DNA of 64,000 bases from NCBI GenBank assembly GCA_024500155.1, contig CM044877.1:23144001-23208000 (forward strand). The letters run 5' to 3'. Origin of the DNA: Chenopodium formosanum. Its lineage: Eukaryota > Streptophyta > Magnoliopsida > Caryophyllales > Amaranthaceae. Position 1 is the stretch's first letter. Every line of letters starts with the position of its first letter. This document shows positions 19,457-30,551 of the stretch, one piece after another. The position numbers were made by a program, and so were the translations under genes. Below the pieces are notes generated by a model. The model had not been told where the DNA came from and did no database searches. It saw only the letters and a list, made by a program, of their open reading frames with translations.

Positions 19457-19477
19457 AGGTTGCGTTGAAATGGGAGG

Positions 19478-19831
19478 TTACATTCTCCCGGATCTTGTGA
19501 GGACATCTATTGATGAATCTTTTTCAGCCCAAATGTCATCTATGGTGTATGATACAGAAGGTGAAGGTCCTACTATGTCCTTTAGATAGACATCTTCTTC
19601 ATCACTGTCCCAAACTCCATTAATGGTTATATCCTCTTCTTGTTGAATTTGGACTAGTTTCTTTTTATCAATCATTTTCTGTACCAAATCCTTGAACTTG
19701 AAATAGTTTTCTATAGTGTGCCCCCCTGATTGATGATACTGACAGTAATATCTATCTGTCCTTTTTAATGACTCGAATGGTCTCGGTTCGAGAGGTTTGA
19801 CCTCGCCACTCTCGGAGAGCATTTCGATCAT
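19478..19831 (-). pseudogene. gag: Gag C-terminal segment of Tat#1, second zinc knuckle degenerate
   Basis: This in-frame stretch lies between two nonsense codons, separating the main gag frame from the protease frame. It contains YYCQYHQSGGHTIENYFKFKD, cut here to its key points: a copy of the gag zinc knuckle with Cys, His and His kept and the final Cys replaced by Tyr. The surrounding DLVQKMIDKKKLV parallels AIQDLIDNNKLPL after the first knuckle, so gag carries two tandem knuckle units. An acidic stretch (VWDSDEEDVYLKD) follows. Confidence 0.7.
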
Positions 19832-19876
19832 TCGCGCATATGGGATCCCAATTGGAGTGTAGATTTTATTACTCTT

Positions 19877-21337
19877 CTAGGGTTTTTCAGTGACTTGTAA
19901 GGGAAAGTGCTTTGCCTCATAAGTCGTCCTTACTGGTGTGAATTCTCTTTTAGGTTCTTCTTTCGAAAATGGAAGCTCGTCATATTTCCTGTGGAGTTCG
20001 TTCATAACTTTGAGAGCTTCACGTAGTAGTTGCGATGCCTCCTTCATAGACAGTGTGAGCAATTGTATATCTTCCTTATTTGTCGGTTCTGGAAGACTAT
20101 CCTTGACATCGAAAAAGATCTCCTCTTCTTTTTCTATGGCATTGATTTCTTCAACAGGTCTGATGAGAGATGAGGGGTCAACCTCGTTTTCTTCATCGGA
20201 GATAGCCAGGGTATGAGCTAGAGGTGCATTGTCGATGCTTGGCTTCTTACTGGCAGGGGGCAATGGTAGTTTGTTATTGTCGATTAGGTCTTGGATAGCT
20301 TCCTTAAGCTTCCAACAGCTTTCAGTGGAATGGCCCCTACCTTGGTGATACTTGCAGTGTGTATTGGGGTTCCAGTTAACCGACCTCTTCTCAACTGGTG
20401 GGTCCCCAAATGGTCCAATGGGAGTTATAAGACCTTTTGCATTTAATCGATCAAATGCGGTGTCATAACTCATGCCAATAGGAGTGAAGTTCCTCCTAAA
20501 TGGTTTCTTCTGTCCATGGTTGTTCATGGCAAGAACTTCTCCTAAATTAAAGGTGCTAACATTATTTGAGTGGGCGGTTTTGGAAGAAGAAGGATTGTCG
20601 TTCTTCTTCCCTTTCCAGCCACTGTTGGAGTTATTGTTGGCAGCTTTTGACTTAGCCAAGTCATCTTCAATATTGATCCCAATATCATAAACAGCCTTAA
20701 AGGTATGGAGATTATTTTCATATTTAAGATGCTTGGAATATTTTTCTTGGAGATTCCTGATAAACAGTCTCACAGACTCTTTTACACTTGGCACCTCAAT
20801 CATTTTAGCTGAGGTTTCTCTCCACTTGTTAAAGAAAGAGGTGAAGCCTTCATTCTCTTTCTGTTTGAGGATTTCAAGTTCTCTATGGTCAGTCTCGACT
20901 TGAATGTTGCACTTGTACCTATCAACGAAAGCGTTTGCTATAGTCTCCCAGGTAGAGGTCTTTTCTTTCTCGAGAGAAAAGAACCATTGTTGGCAAACGG
21001 TCTCGAGAGATAGTGACAAAAGAGAAGGGAAGACCTTCTTACCAATACCCTTGATACTCATTATTGTTTCGAATGCTCTTAAATGGAAGTAAGGGTTGTC
21101 AATTGCTCTGAATATTGGGATGTCGTTGGCATTGAACTTCTGCAGAAGAAGATCTTTGTCCACCGAGACCCCTTGTGATGTAAGCTCTTGAAACTTGTAG
21201 TCGCTGGACAACTTTCCTAGGCTCTCTTGCATGAGGTCCATTTGTTGTTGCTTCACGGGATCATCGATCCTAAGTGCAAGAAGCTTCAGTGTCTCAGTCA
21301 CAGTAGCCAGATCATTGACTTCTTCTTGAGTTGCCAT
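19877..21337 (-). pseudogene. gag: gag of Tat#1
   Basis: The structural protein that forms the virus-like particle starts with an ATG at 21337 (MATQEEVNDLATV) and is open for 486 codons. A coiled-coil-like N-terminus is followed by the capsid domain (about residues 80-230, with FHLRAFETIMSI, WFFSLEKEKTSTWETIANAF and FTSFFNKWRE). The zinc knuckle has the Tat-type C-x2-H-x4-H-x4-C spacing: C328, H331, H336, C341. It ends at a premature TAG near 19877, after which the same frame continues into the next segment. The Tat#2 remnant at 51066-51792 is homologous. Confidence 0.88.
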
Positions 21338-21710
21338 TATAACCCTAGCTTTTCTCTTGCGAGCTATAGGTTTGTCGAAAAGTTAGACTTGTACGAAGAG
21401 GTTATCTTTGATTAATCGTCCTTCCTTTCTTGACCACGCGCTGTAAATTAAACCATTTTGCGTTTTAATTACTTGACTCAAATCCACTTGACTTTATGGT
21501 TTATTTTAAGGGAAAAAGAAAAAGAAAAGGGTGCATATTTTTGGCAAAAATAATGTACATATTTTTAGGGAATTAAGTATTATTATTTTTATTGGAGGAT
21601 TAATATCCGACTTACCCCCCTGAAAAAAAATGACGGAAAAATGCGCACACACGACTCACTTAATCATCGTCAAAGTATGTGTATTGGTGTGTACGTTGAG
21701 TGTAAGTGAC
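21338..21710 (-). other. Tat#1 leader, part next to gag
   Basis: Untranslated. It is mostly AT-rich, with the box TATCCGACTTACCCCCC near 21610 and TGACGGAAAAATGCGC near 21633, which echo the box at 11907-11942. The Athila-like element is inserted at 21710/21711. The leader resumes at 30552 and runs to 31870, giving about 1.7 kb in total. Confidence 0.75.
21706..21710. other. Target-site duplication GTGAC of the Athila-like element (left copy)
   Basis: GTGAC directly precedes the left LTR. The identical GTGAC at 30547-30551 directly follows the right LTR. A perfect 5-bp duplication fixes both ends of the insertion. Confidence 0.93.
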
Positions 21711-22934
21711 TGGCAAGGGAATAAACGAGTCGTCAATTGTCTATCCCTAGATCAAATACAATTTATACAACCTAAACAAACCTAATACGAGTATAAGGCA
21801 AGCATAGGGGTCGAACCAAAGAGAACGGTAAACACCACCAAATGTTATCGACAATTAAGCTAGTCCGGAATAGGGGATAAATAAACTAAAGTCTAAAAAT
21901 GCTAAAACAAGAAATAAAACATTAAGGCACCAAGGGAAATGGGTAGGTGAAGTTGACGCTTGACCATACAATAACAAAGTAGCATATCAATGGTAAACTA
22001 AACATACATGAATATCGAAGTAAAGGGTCCATTCTAGCCGCCTTCCGGGGTCAATTGGATTCTCCTAACATAGCCTCTATGTTTCCACATTAGAACCATA
22101 TACTAGGAGGTACTATTAAATAACAATCGATAGTAATGAATCTCAACTAAGTCAACTTCCGTTACTTGTTAGTAAAGACTCATCTTTGATCAACTAACAA
22201 TGTGCACTTGCAAGAAAGACCAAAGAATATCAAGCATGCAAAGACTTTAATCACCATTAACATAACCTTAACTTTAAAAGCATGAACAATTAGCAACTAC
22301 ACCATCCCCACACCCTTGGCTAGATGACTACTCACAAATCATGTTGAAAACAATATCAATCATCAAATCAATAAGCATCAACATGATTAATAAGAAAAGA
22401 AGAAATATAAAAGAAAATAAACAAAATCAAGAACAAAGGTAAAGAAAGAGAGTAAGAAATTGCTCATTAATTAAAAATGAAGGTCTACAAAGGATTGATC
22501 AAGCTCCTTCTTCAAAATCCAAGTTCATTAATGAAGAAAACCTCACTTTCTCTCTCTACCAAAGAAGACTAATCCTAACCTAACCTAAAACTAATTAGAG
22601 AGAGGAATAGATAGTTATTCCATGTTCTTAATTACCCCCAAAAATTGGGTATTTATACTAAGCTAATAAAACTAGGAAAAACAGAAAAATAAAAGAAGGA
22701 AATAAAATAAAGAAAGAAAAGGAAATAAAAAGAAAATAAAAGAGAAAAGAAATAAAAGAAAAGAGAAAATAAGAAAAGGAAAAGCAAAGGAAATAAAAAT
22801 AAAAGAAATAAAAAAAATAAATCCCAAAATCCCCCCAAAACATCAGCTACCCCGAGCTTCTTCTTCAAAATCAATTGGCTGCTCTAAACTCCATTGAAAC
22901 GCACCACCATCACCATCGTTCATCAACCATCATC

Positions 22935-23135
22935 ATCAAATCGAGGTCGTTCGACCCTCTTTAAAAGCCATGTGCGAGTCTCGTGAAGCGGTTCGGTCGA
23001 ACCATGGGTTGGTGCGGCCGAACTACTGGGTTGGTTCGGTCAAACCATGGGTATGTTCGACCACTCCTCTTCGAATAAAAAAACCCACAAAGTCTCTCAC
23101 TCGAAGTTCGATCGAACCACAAACGGTATGCTCGA
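22935..23135. repeat. Array of GGTTCGGTCGAACC-type palindromes in the Athila-like LTR
   Basis: About 200 bases contain repeated near-palindromes built on GTTCGACC/GGTCGAAC (for example GGTTCGGTCGAACCATGG, GTGCGGCCGAAC, GGTTCGGTCAAACCATGGG and GTTCGATCGAACCAC). The same array is in the other LTR at 29225-29425. It sits about 280-480 bases upstream of the LTR TATA box in element orientation, which suggests a promoter-linked role, but this is inference. Confidence 0.65.
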
Positions 23136-23204
23136 ACTTGATTGATTTTCAATTTGTTCTGATTTGCTTAATTGAGGGGCCGAATTGCTTGTGCGAAATG
23201 GTTG

Positions 23205-23790
23205 CTTAATTGTTGCTGGTTTAGGTGCGGCTGATTGCAGGTGTAAAGCAGGCTGTTGTGAAGTGAATTGCGGGCTGCTGTAATTGGTTGAGGGAGGTTG
23301 ATTGCGGTGGCTGGGTTGCGTTGGTGTTAGTGGTGTTGGGGATTGCGTGGCTGCTATTTTGGGGCAATGGTGTGAATTGGAGCGGGGGAAAGGGAGGTGA
23401 GTAGTGGTGTGTGGTGTGCGCTATTGCGGCTGGTGGTGCTGGTGTGTGTGGTGTTTGCGGGGTTGCATTTGGTGGTCAGATGGTTGGTTGTGTTGTTGTT
23501 GGTGGTATTGCGGGGTTAAGCAGGGGATGTGCGGTGCTAGGTGGCTGGTGCAGTGGGCGCGTGAATTGGTGGGTGATTGTGGTTGTTGTGGCGGTCAGGT
23601 GGTTGGTGGCTGGAGGTTGGAAGTTGGACTGGTGGTGAGTGGTGTGAGGGGTTGCAGCGGGTGAGTGAATTGGTGCTGGTGTGTGTGGTGTTTTCGGGGT
23701 TGCAGGTTGGTGATAGGTGGCTGCTGTGGTGTGTGGTGGAGGATAAGGGAGGTGGGGTGAAGGTTAAGGGGCAGCAGCAGGGGTTGGCTC
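23205..23790. repeat. Strand-asymmetric GT-rich block in the Athila-like LTR
   Basis: Nearly 600 bases with abundant G and T and very little C on the plus strand (repeated TGGTGGTGCTGG-, GGTTGCGG- and GTGTGTGGTG-like words). The copy in the other LTR is at 29500-30070. Open frames exist only because stop codons are rare in such a composition. G-quadruplex formation on the plus strand is plausible. Confidence 0.7.
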
Positions 23791-24255
23791 AAGTTTGCGC
23801 CTCGAACCTTGAACTTCGAACTTGATTTGAACATGGAAATCGAGCGTCAACCCGAACACACCTACAAACACGAGCAAGATTGAGGAGAGGATTGGGACAA
23901 AGAATAAAATAAAATAAAATGAAAATAAACAAAGGACGAAATAAAACAAAACCACGACAAATAAAATAAAATAAATAAAATAGAAATAAATAAAATAAAA
24001 TAGAAAATAAGAGACATAAAACTAAACTAATAAAAATAAAACAAAAACTATACAAGCAAATAAAGTAAAATAAAATACGAAAATAGACTAAAACTAATAA
24101 AATAAAGCCACTAAACCAAAACACTCCAAAATTACCAAAATAAACTAGAAACTTTATTAAAGAGAAAACAAGAGAATAAAAGGAAAATAAGGGAAAATAA
24201 ACACGGAAAGGACTCTAAAACTACTCCTTATGAGTGACATAAATGTCACTCATCA

Positions 24256-26455
24256 AATTCCCCTAAGCTAAACCTTTGCTCGTCCTCGAGCAAAGCTAAG
24301 GCAAAAGAGAAAAAGATGGAATTGTTTAAAGCAAAAGAAACAAAAAATAGAAACAAAGTGAAAGAATGTACACTAACTCACTGCCGTAGGAATCACGGAT
24401 GCATTTAGCGTATGCATCAAGCCCTTTAAACCCCTATGTCGCCAAAGAGGACGAGTAAGCTCTCGTGAGGGTTTTTTAAGAGGTTTAACCCACAACTCTT
24501 GGCAACACATAACATTCAAGGCAAAGGTGAAATCAAGAAAACTCGAGTTTTGATATATCAAACCAAACACAAACAATGGGCTAAATGCACAAGAATACAG
24601 TCCTTTCTAGACATTAAAGGTAGCCAAGCAAAAGAATAGCTAAGGTTGATGCACATATAAAGCATGCAAAGGGTAGAGAACTTAGAGGGACTTACACTCC
24701 TCCTTATCTCCGACCAAACTCCCGCATCCTCACTAGTTTTGCATCAACTTTTAAGGTGATATCTCGAGATTCCTCGAAGGAATCGGAAGAAAAAATCAAT
24801 GAAAAACATTTAGGCTACCCGACATCTTGGCATTGATAGCTCGCTCAATAGGCTTGGCTTGATTACCCTCCATCGGTAGTAACTAAACCTCACTAAGGTC
24901 AAAAGGCCTTGAAAAGGTTGAAACGTTTAGGCTAGGGTAAAGGGTGTGGAAATAAATTTGGAAATTGGTGGTAAACTTAGAAGTGAAGCAAGGTTGATCA
25001 TTCCTCAATTCAAACTCAATAAACTACCAACTTTCAAATAAAAAATTCTAGCAACTCCTCCCCCAAGCTTATTCTTTTTCAACCAAACAACAAATATTTT
25101 GTATTTTCTCAATATTTTCTTCTTTTTTTTTCATTTCTTTTTATTCTTTGCTCTCGCCTCTTTTAACTTTGAGCGGCTTTTTCTTTCATTTCCTTTATTT
25201 TCTTCTCATTTACTCAAACCATTCAACTTGACAAAAATAATCACAAGTACCAAAATTTGAGTTTTTCACTTCTTTTTCATTCTTATTCTCACTTTCATTA
25301 ACCAAAAATACAAATCAAGTCCCAAGAATGCTTCACAAAAACTAATAAAGGTGAAAATAAGGCAAAGGTCCATTGGTTTGTAATGTGGTTATGCCAAAGA
25401 AGGGAAAATGACTCAAATTCGGTTACTAAATGAGCAAATACAAAAGAAAAATAAAAGAATAGAGAATAATAACACAAAACAAAAATCCTAATTGCCTTCG
25501 TCTTCCCCTAGGTTAATTCGGTCTCGATCTTAGGTAGATTAAGCCAAATTCTCGATATAAGCTAGCAATGCCAAGGATCCAAACGCCACACATGCAAGAA
25601 ATGTAGAAGGCTAGAACAAAATAGACACATCCTCACAAAAATGACGGTAGTGGAGTAGCAAAAATCACCTTTAAAGCTTCAACTAGCTAGAGAGCGACAA
25701 CCATCTTACCACAAACCAAGTGAGCTAAGGTCTCATAGCCCTTAAGTTCTACTACCTTGGCAATGTTATATGTGTGAACCAACCTCGACATTCAAGTGCA
25801 CGAAAACCTATAACAACTAGCAAAGAGGGTATTCTAGGTGCTAAAACCCAATTATGTCCAAGTTTAAAACAAAACATTTTGAAACTTGCCTTGAATGCCA
25901 TGGAAAGACACTATACACACAAATATTCACAAAACCAACAATACTCAAGAATGTATATACAATTGTGCAAGATGAAAGCATGATCAATCAAAGCTACAAA
26001 TACCAAAAGTCAACTCAATAAGGAGCTCATGGCCATCCAAACATAGAAAACCAATCTCAATAATAGACTTTGGCAAGTATGAGAGAAATAAATCAAGCAA
26101 TCATGAGACTATGGATTAAGAAACCACCAAGAGATATAGATAACCCCCCCAAGCTAGCGAATAGCTACTCCCCCAAGCTAGAATGGAGCATTGTCCTCAA
26201 TGCTCAAATTAAAGGCACAAAGGGTGGGTGGGAGGGGAAGGAAGAAAACTCATTCACACAACAATTCATAATCATACAATCCAAATGCAATTAAGAAAGC
26301 GAATCCAAGATAAGGGAAGAAGGAAAGAGTAAACCAAATGTGAGGTGAGTGTTGAAACCCGCAATTGAGCACATTGTCCACAATTTCATCTAATTCCTCG
26401 TCTTTGTTGCTTTTCCAAATGCAAGCAATCATTGGTGTGCTTCTTCTCAAGGAGC
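24256..26455 (-). other. Non-coding internal region of the Athila-like element
   Basis: No supported gene. In element orientation it starts with the polypurine tract next to the LTR (minus strand CTTAGGGGAATT, 24256-24267). It contains pyrimidine- and A-rich stretches and many decayed segments without a recognisable polymerase. A short minus-strand frame at 26250-26567 overlaps the end of the gag-like frame and is only a continuation in another register. A polypyrimidine tract, TTATCTATGTGTATAG at about 26494-26509 read on the minus strand, looks like a splice acceptor. Confidence 0.6.
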
Positions 26456-27880
26456 TCAATCCAAAATCCTTGCACATGAGTATATGCATCGAGTACCTAT
26501 ACACATAGATAAGAGAGTAAACAAAAATGAGAAACACAAAAGAAAGAAAAAGAAAGCAATAAAACACGGGTTACTTCCCGCAAAGGCTTGCTTAACGTCC
26601 AAGCATGACCAATCTAGTAAATAACCCGACAAAGAACGCAATAGCTTGTCATATGCACCGGCAAACATATCAAGAAATAGAGCATACGCGATGCTCATAT
26701 GACAAGCAAACATAAAGTACAAGGAGACTTTATGCTTGAGAGAAGGGAGAAAAGAAAAAGTAAAAGAATCAAAAGAAAAATCAAGAAAATAAGAAGAAAA
26801 AGAAAAATCCTCACAAAAATCTTTTTGGTTGGCATTATAACTCTTTTCCTCATCAACAATGAAAGAGTTAGGGGCTTCGGAAGCTTGAATAGGAAGAGGA
26901 TCCCTAAGAGGTTCTTTGAGAAAAGAAGAGAGGAACAAAGGATAGTAGGAGATATGGTTAAACCTTTGGGAAAAAGGTGTATGAGAAAGGCAAAAAGGGG
27001 TAGCTAATCCCTCATCACAAGATCTCACATCACTAATGAGGGAATGAAAATCAATCATGGAATCCTCAAATGAAGAACCCTTATGTTCTACATCTCCCTC
27101 AAGCTCAAAAACTCCAAATGATTCAATCTCAACCTCCTCTTCACAACCTTGAACAACATCTCCCTTAAATTTCTCAAGGTCTACCATCTCAAAATCAAGA
27201 GTGAATGGGGGCAAATTTCTCTCAAACTCATCTCTTTCTAATGAAGCTTTATCAATGTACTCACTCATAAGGTTATGGGCTACCGTTTGAAACTCAAGAA
27301 ATATTTGGGCCATAATCTCAAATGAGTCCAAATTATCATGAATAGACGAGTCAAAAGCTTGCTCATTGGAATCATCTAGGGGACTATGGGGCACACCTTT
27401 AGAATTCATGCAAAAATCGGATGCAATATGAGAAAGAGCATGCACTTCATCATCATTAGAATGTACCTCATTACATTGAGTTATAAAGGGAGGGGAGTCG
27501 AAATCATGCATTACATGGTCACTATGGGGTGCATCAAGCACATCATGGGAATTCATATTAGACAAATCATGACAATTAGCATCAACATCAAAAGCATGAG
27601 AATCCCGAACATAAGTCTCATGATTGGCCCTCTCCCAATCATAATTATCCCTAGCTAACCATGAATAGAAATCCCAAGCTTCATCCGAAGACATGTCTTG
27701 AAATTTACCATTTAACATATTATCAACTACTCCTCTAAAATTCTCATTTAATCCCAAATTGATGATTTCACAATAATCACCCTTGGTTAAACCTTTAACA
27801 CCATCTAGGAAATCCTCAAGTCTATTGAAATACACCCAAAACGGTTCATTATCAAATTGAGGAATAGAAATATAAGCCAT
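26456..27880 (-). CDS. Athila-type gag-like protein (474 codons)
   Basis: The start ATG at 27880 lies about 100 bases inside the primer-binding site, the usual position for gag. Residues 10-80 (FNRLEDFLDGVKGL, NENFRGVVDNMLNGKF, SSDEAWDFYSWLARDNYDWE) resemble the part of Athila Gag in which a SxDEAxxxxxxLAxNNYxW pattern recurs. The middle is acidic, with many Asp, Ser and His residues. No zinc knuckle is seen. The C-terminal hydrophobic stretch (about 430-460) is encoded by a polypyrimidine tract followed by an AG. It may be intron sequence starting near GGGAAGTAACC rather than a real membrane segment. The frame is open and could be expressed, but no pol partner is present. Confidence 0.6.
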   Translation of the reverse strand: MAYISIPQFDNEPFWVYFNRLEDFLDGVKGLTKGDYCEIINLGLNENFRGVVDNMLNGKFQDMSSDEAWDFYSWLARDNYDWERANHETYVRDSHAFDVDANCHDLSNMNSHDVLDAPHSDHVMHDFDSPPFITQCNEVHSNDDEVHALSHIASDFCMNSKGVPHSPLDDSNEQAFDSSIHDNLDSFEIMAQIFLEFQTVAHNLMSEYIDKASLERDEFERNLPPFTLDFEMVDLEKFKGDVVQGCEEEVEIESFGVFELEGDVEHKGSSFEDSMIDFHSLISDVRSCDEGLATPFCLSHTPFSQRFNHISYYPLFLSSFLKEPLRDPLPIQASEAPNSFIVDEEKSYNANQKDFCEDFSFSSYFLDFSFDSFTFSFLPSLKHKVSLYFMFACHMSIAYALFLDMFAGAYDKLLRSLSGYLLDWSCLDVKQAFAGSNPCFIAFFFFLLCFSFLFTLLSMCIGTRCIYSCARILD

Positions 27881-27975
27881 TTTTTCTCAAACAAAACAAA
27901 GAGAACAAAAACAAATCAAAAGAAAATATAAACAATGGACTAGTCTCAATAAGATAACATGACGGTAATGGAAGC

Positions 27976-27999
27976 CGTTCCCCGGCAACGGCGCCAATT
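27976..27999 (-). other. Primer-binding site of the Athila-like element
   Basis: On the minus strand TGGCGCCGTTGCCGGGGAAC follows the 5' LTR after two bases. This matches the primer-binding site commonly seen in Athila elements (I recall it as complementary to a tRNA-Asp 3' end) and shows that the element reads leftward. Confidence 0.88.
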
Positions 28000-30546
28000 T
28001 GACAAGGGAGTAAACGCGTCGTCAATTGTCTATCCCTAAATCAAATACAATTTATACAACCTAAACAAACCTAATACGAGTATAAGGAAAGCATAGGGGT
28101 CGAACCACAGAGAACGGTAAACACCACCAAATGTTATCGACAATTAAGCTAGTCCGGAATAGGGGATAAATAAACTAAAGTCTAAAAATGCTAAAACAAG
28201 AAATAAAACATTAAGGCACCAAGGGAAATGGGTAGGTGAAGTTGACGCTTGACCATACAATAAAAAAGTAGCATATTAATGGTAAACTAAACATACATGA
28301 ATATCGAAGTAAAAGGTCCAATCTAGCCGCCTTCCGGGGTCAATTGGCTTCTCCTAACATAGCCTCTATGTTTCCACATTATAACCATATACTAGGAGGT
28401 ACTATTAAATAACAATCGATAGTAATGAATCTCAACTAAGTCAACTTCCGTTACTTGTTAGTAAAGACTCATCTTTGATCAACTAACAATGTCCACTTGC
28501 AAGAAAGACCAAAGAATATCAAGCATGCAAAGACTTTAATCACCAATAACATAACCCCAACATTAAAAGCATGAACAATTAGCAACTACACCATCCCCAC
28601 ACCCTTGGCTAGATGACTACTCACAAATCATGTTGAAAACAATATCAATCATCAAATCAATAAGCATCAACATGATTAATAAGCAAAGAAGAAAAATAAA
28701 AGCAAATAAAAAAAATCAAGAACAAAGGTAAAGAAAGAGAGTAAGAAATTGCTCATTAATTAAAGATGAAGGTCTACAAAGGATTGATCAAGCTCCTTCT
28801 TCAAAATCCAAGTTCATTAATGAAGAAAACCTCACTTTCTCTCTCTACCAAAGAAGACTAATCCTAACCTAACCTAAAACTAATTAGAGAGAGGAATAGA
28901 TAGTTATTCCATGTTCTTAATTACCCCCAAAAATTGGGTATTTATACTAAGCTAATAAAACTAGGAAAATAGAAAAATAAAAGAAGGAAATAAAATAAAG
29001 AAAGAAAAGGAAATAAAAAGAAAAAAGAGAAAAGAAATAAAAGAAAAAAGAAAATAAGAAAAGAAAAGGAAAAGCAAAGGAAATAAAAATAAAAGAAATA
29101 AGAAAAATAAATCCCAAAATCCCCCCAAAACATCAGCTACCCCGAGCTTCTTCTTCAAAATCATTTGGCTGCTCTAAACTCCATTGTAACGCACCACCAT
29201 CACCACCGTTCATCAACCATCATCATCAAATCGAGGTCGTTCGACCCTCTTTAAAAACCATGTGCGAGTCTCGTGAAGCGGTTCGGTCGAACCATGGGTT
29301 GGTGCGGCCGAACTACGGGGTTGGTTCGGTCGAACCATGGGTATGTTCGACAACTCCTCTTCGAATAACAAAACCCACAAAGTCTCTCACTCGAAGTTCG
29401 ATCGAACCACAAACGGTATGCTCGAACTTGATTGATTTTCAATTTGTTCTGATTTGCTTAATTGTGGGGTCGAATTGCTTGTGCGAAATGGTTGCTTAAT
29501 TGTTGCTGGTTTAGGTGCGGCTGATTGCGGGTGTAAAGCAGGCTGTTGTGAGGTGAATTGTGGGCTGTTGTAATTGGTTGAGGGAGGTTGATTGCGGTGG
29601 CTGGGTTGCGTTGGTGTTGGTGGTGTTGGGGATTGCGTGGCTGCTGTTGCGGGGCAATAGTGCGAATTGGAGCAGGGGGATAGGGAGGTGAGTAGTGGTG
29701 TGTGGTGTGCGCTGTTGCGGCTGGTGGTGCTGGTGTGTGTGGTGTTTGCGGGGTTGCAATTGGTGGTCAGATGGTTGGTTGTGTTTTTGTTGGTGTTGTT
29801 GCGGGGTGAAGCAAGGGATGTGCGGTGCTAGGTGGCTGGTGTAGTGGGCGCGTGAATTGGTGGGTGGTTGTGGTTGTTGTGGCGGTCAGGTGGTTGTTGG
29901 CTGGAGGTTGGAAGTTAGACTGGTGGTGAGTGGTGTGAGGGGTTGCAACGGGTGAGTGAATTGGTGCTGGTGTGTGTGGTGTTTGCGGGGTTGCAGGCTG
30001 GTGATAGGTGGCTGCTGTGGTGTGTGGTGGAGGATAAGGGAGGTGGGGTAAAGGTTAAGGGGCAGCAGCAGGGGTTGGCTCAACTTTGCGCCTCGAACCT
30101 TGAACTTCGAACTTGATTTGAACATGGAAATCGAGCGTCAATCCGAACACACCTACAAACACGAGCAAGATTGAAGAGAGAATTGGGACAAAGAATAAAA
30201 TAAAATAAAATGAAAATAAACAAAGGACGAAATAAAACAAAAGCACGACAAATAAAATAAAATAAATAAAATAGAAATAAATAAAATAAAATAGAAAATA
30301 AGAGACATAAAACTAAACTAATAAAAATAAAACAAAAACTATACAAGCAAATAAAGTAAAATAAAATACGAAAATAGACTAAAACTAATAAAATAAAGAC
30401 ACTAAACCAAAACACTCCAAAATTACCAAAATAAACTAGAAACTTTATTAAAGAGAAAACAAGACAATAAAAGGAAAATAAGGGAAAATAAACACGGAAA
30501 GGACTCTAAAACTACTCCTTAGGAGTGACATAAATGTCACTCATCA
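28000..30546 (-). repeat. 5' LTR of the Athila-like element (2547 bp)
   Basis: Starts TGACAAGGGAGTAAACGCG and ends GTCACTCATCA on the plus strand. It is the partner of 21711-24255 with the same blocks: TATA near 28938-28950, palindrome array 29225-29425, GT-rich block 29500-30070, A-rich block 30190-30500. Followed by the GTGAC duplication at 30547-30551. Confidence 0.94.
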
Positions 30547-30551
30547 GTGAC

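Larger units (their letters stand above)
21711..24255 (-). repeat. 3' LTR of the Athila-like element (2545 bp)
   Basis: Plus-strand ends are TGGCAAGGGAATAAACGAG and AATGTCACTCATCA. The minus-strand TATA box GTATAAATACCC lies at 22647-22659. An A-rich, pyrimidine-poor block (22670-22830) and another (23900-24200) frame a GT-rich block (23205-23790). The 5'-most LTR bases contain the palindrome GAGTGACAT-AA-ATGTCACTC (24232-24251). At its left end TGAC has become TGGC. Short translations from these low-complexity blocks are not genes. Confidence 0.93.
21711..30546 (-). mobile_element. Athila-like Ty3/gypsy element, gag-only (8836 bp)
   Basis: The LTRs at 21711-24255 and 28000-30546 differ by only scattered substitutions and small indels. 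On the minus strand the LTR reads TGATGAGTGACATTTATGTC to CTCCCTTGTCA. Next to the right LTR the minus strand reads TGGCGCCGTTGCCGGGGAA, the primer-binding site typical of Athila elements. The internal region is only 3.7 kb and has one gag-like frame (26456-27880); no protease, polymerase or integrase is visible, so it is non-autonomous. It lies in the 5' leader of Tat#1 with a GTGAC duplication. LTR similarity suggests a younger insertion than the Tat copies around it. Confidence 0.92.

Noticed and set aside
23404..23825. Several overlapping open frames rich in Trp, Cys, Gly and Val
   Set aside because: They follow from the GT-rich, stop-poor composition, occur in several frames at once, and lie inside an LTR.
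26456..26590. Envelope-like membrane protein in the Athila-like element
   Set aside because: The single hydrophobic stretch comes from a pyrimidine tract with splice-like borders at the end of a gag-like frame.
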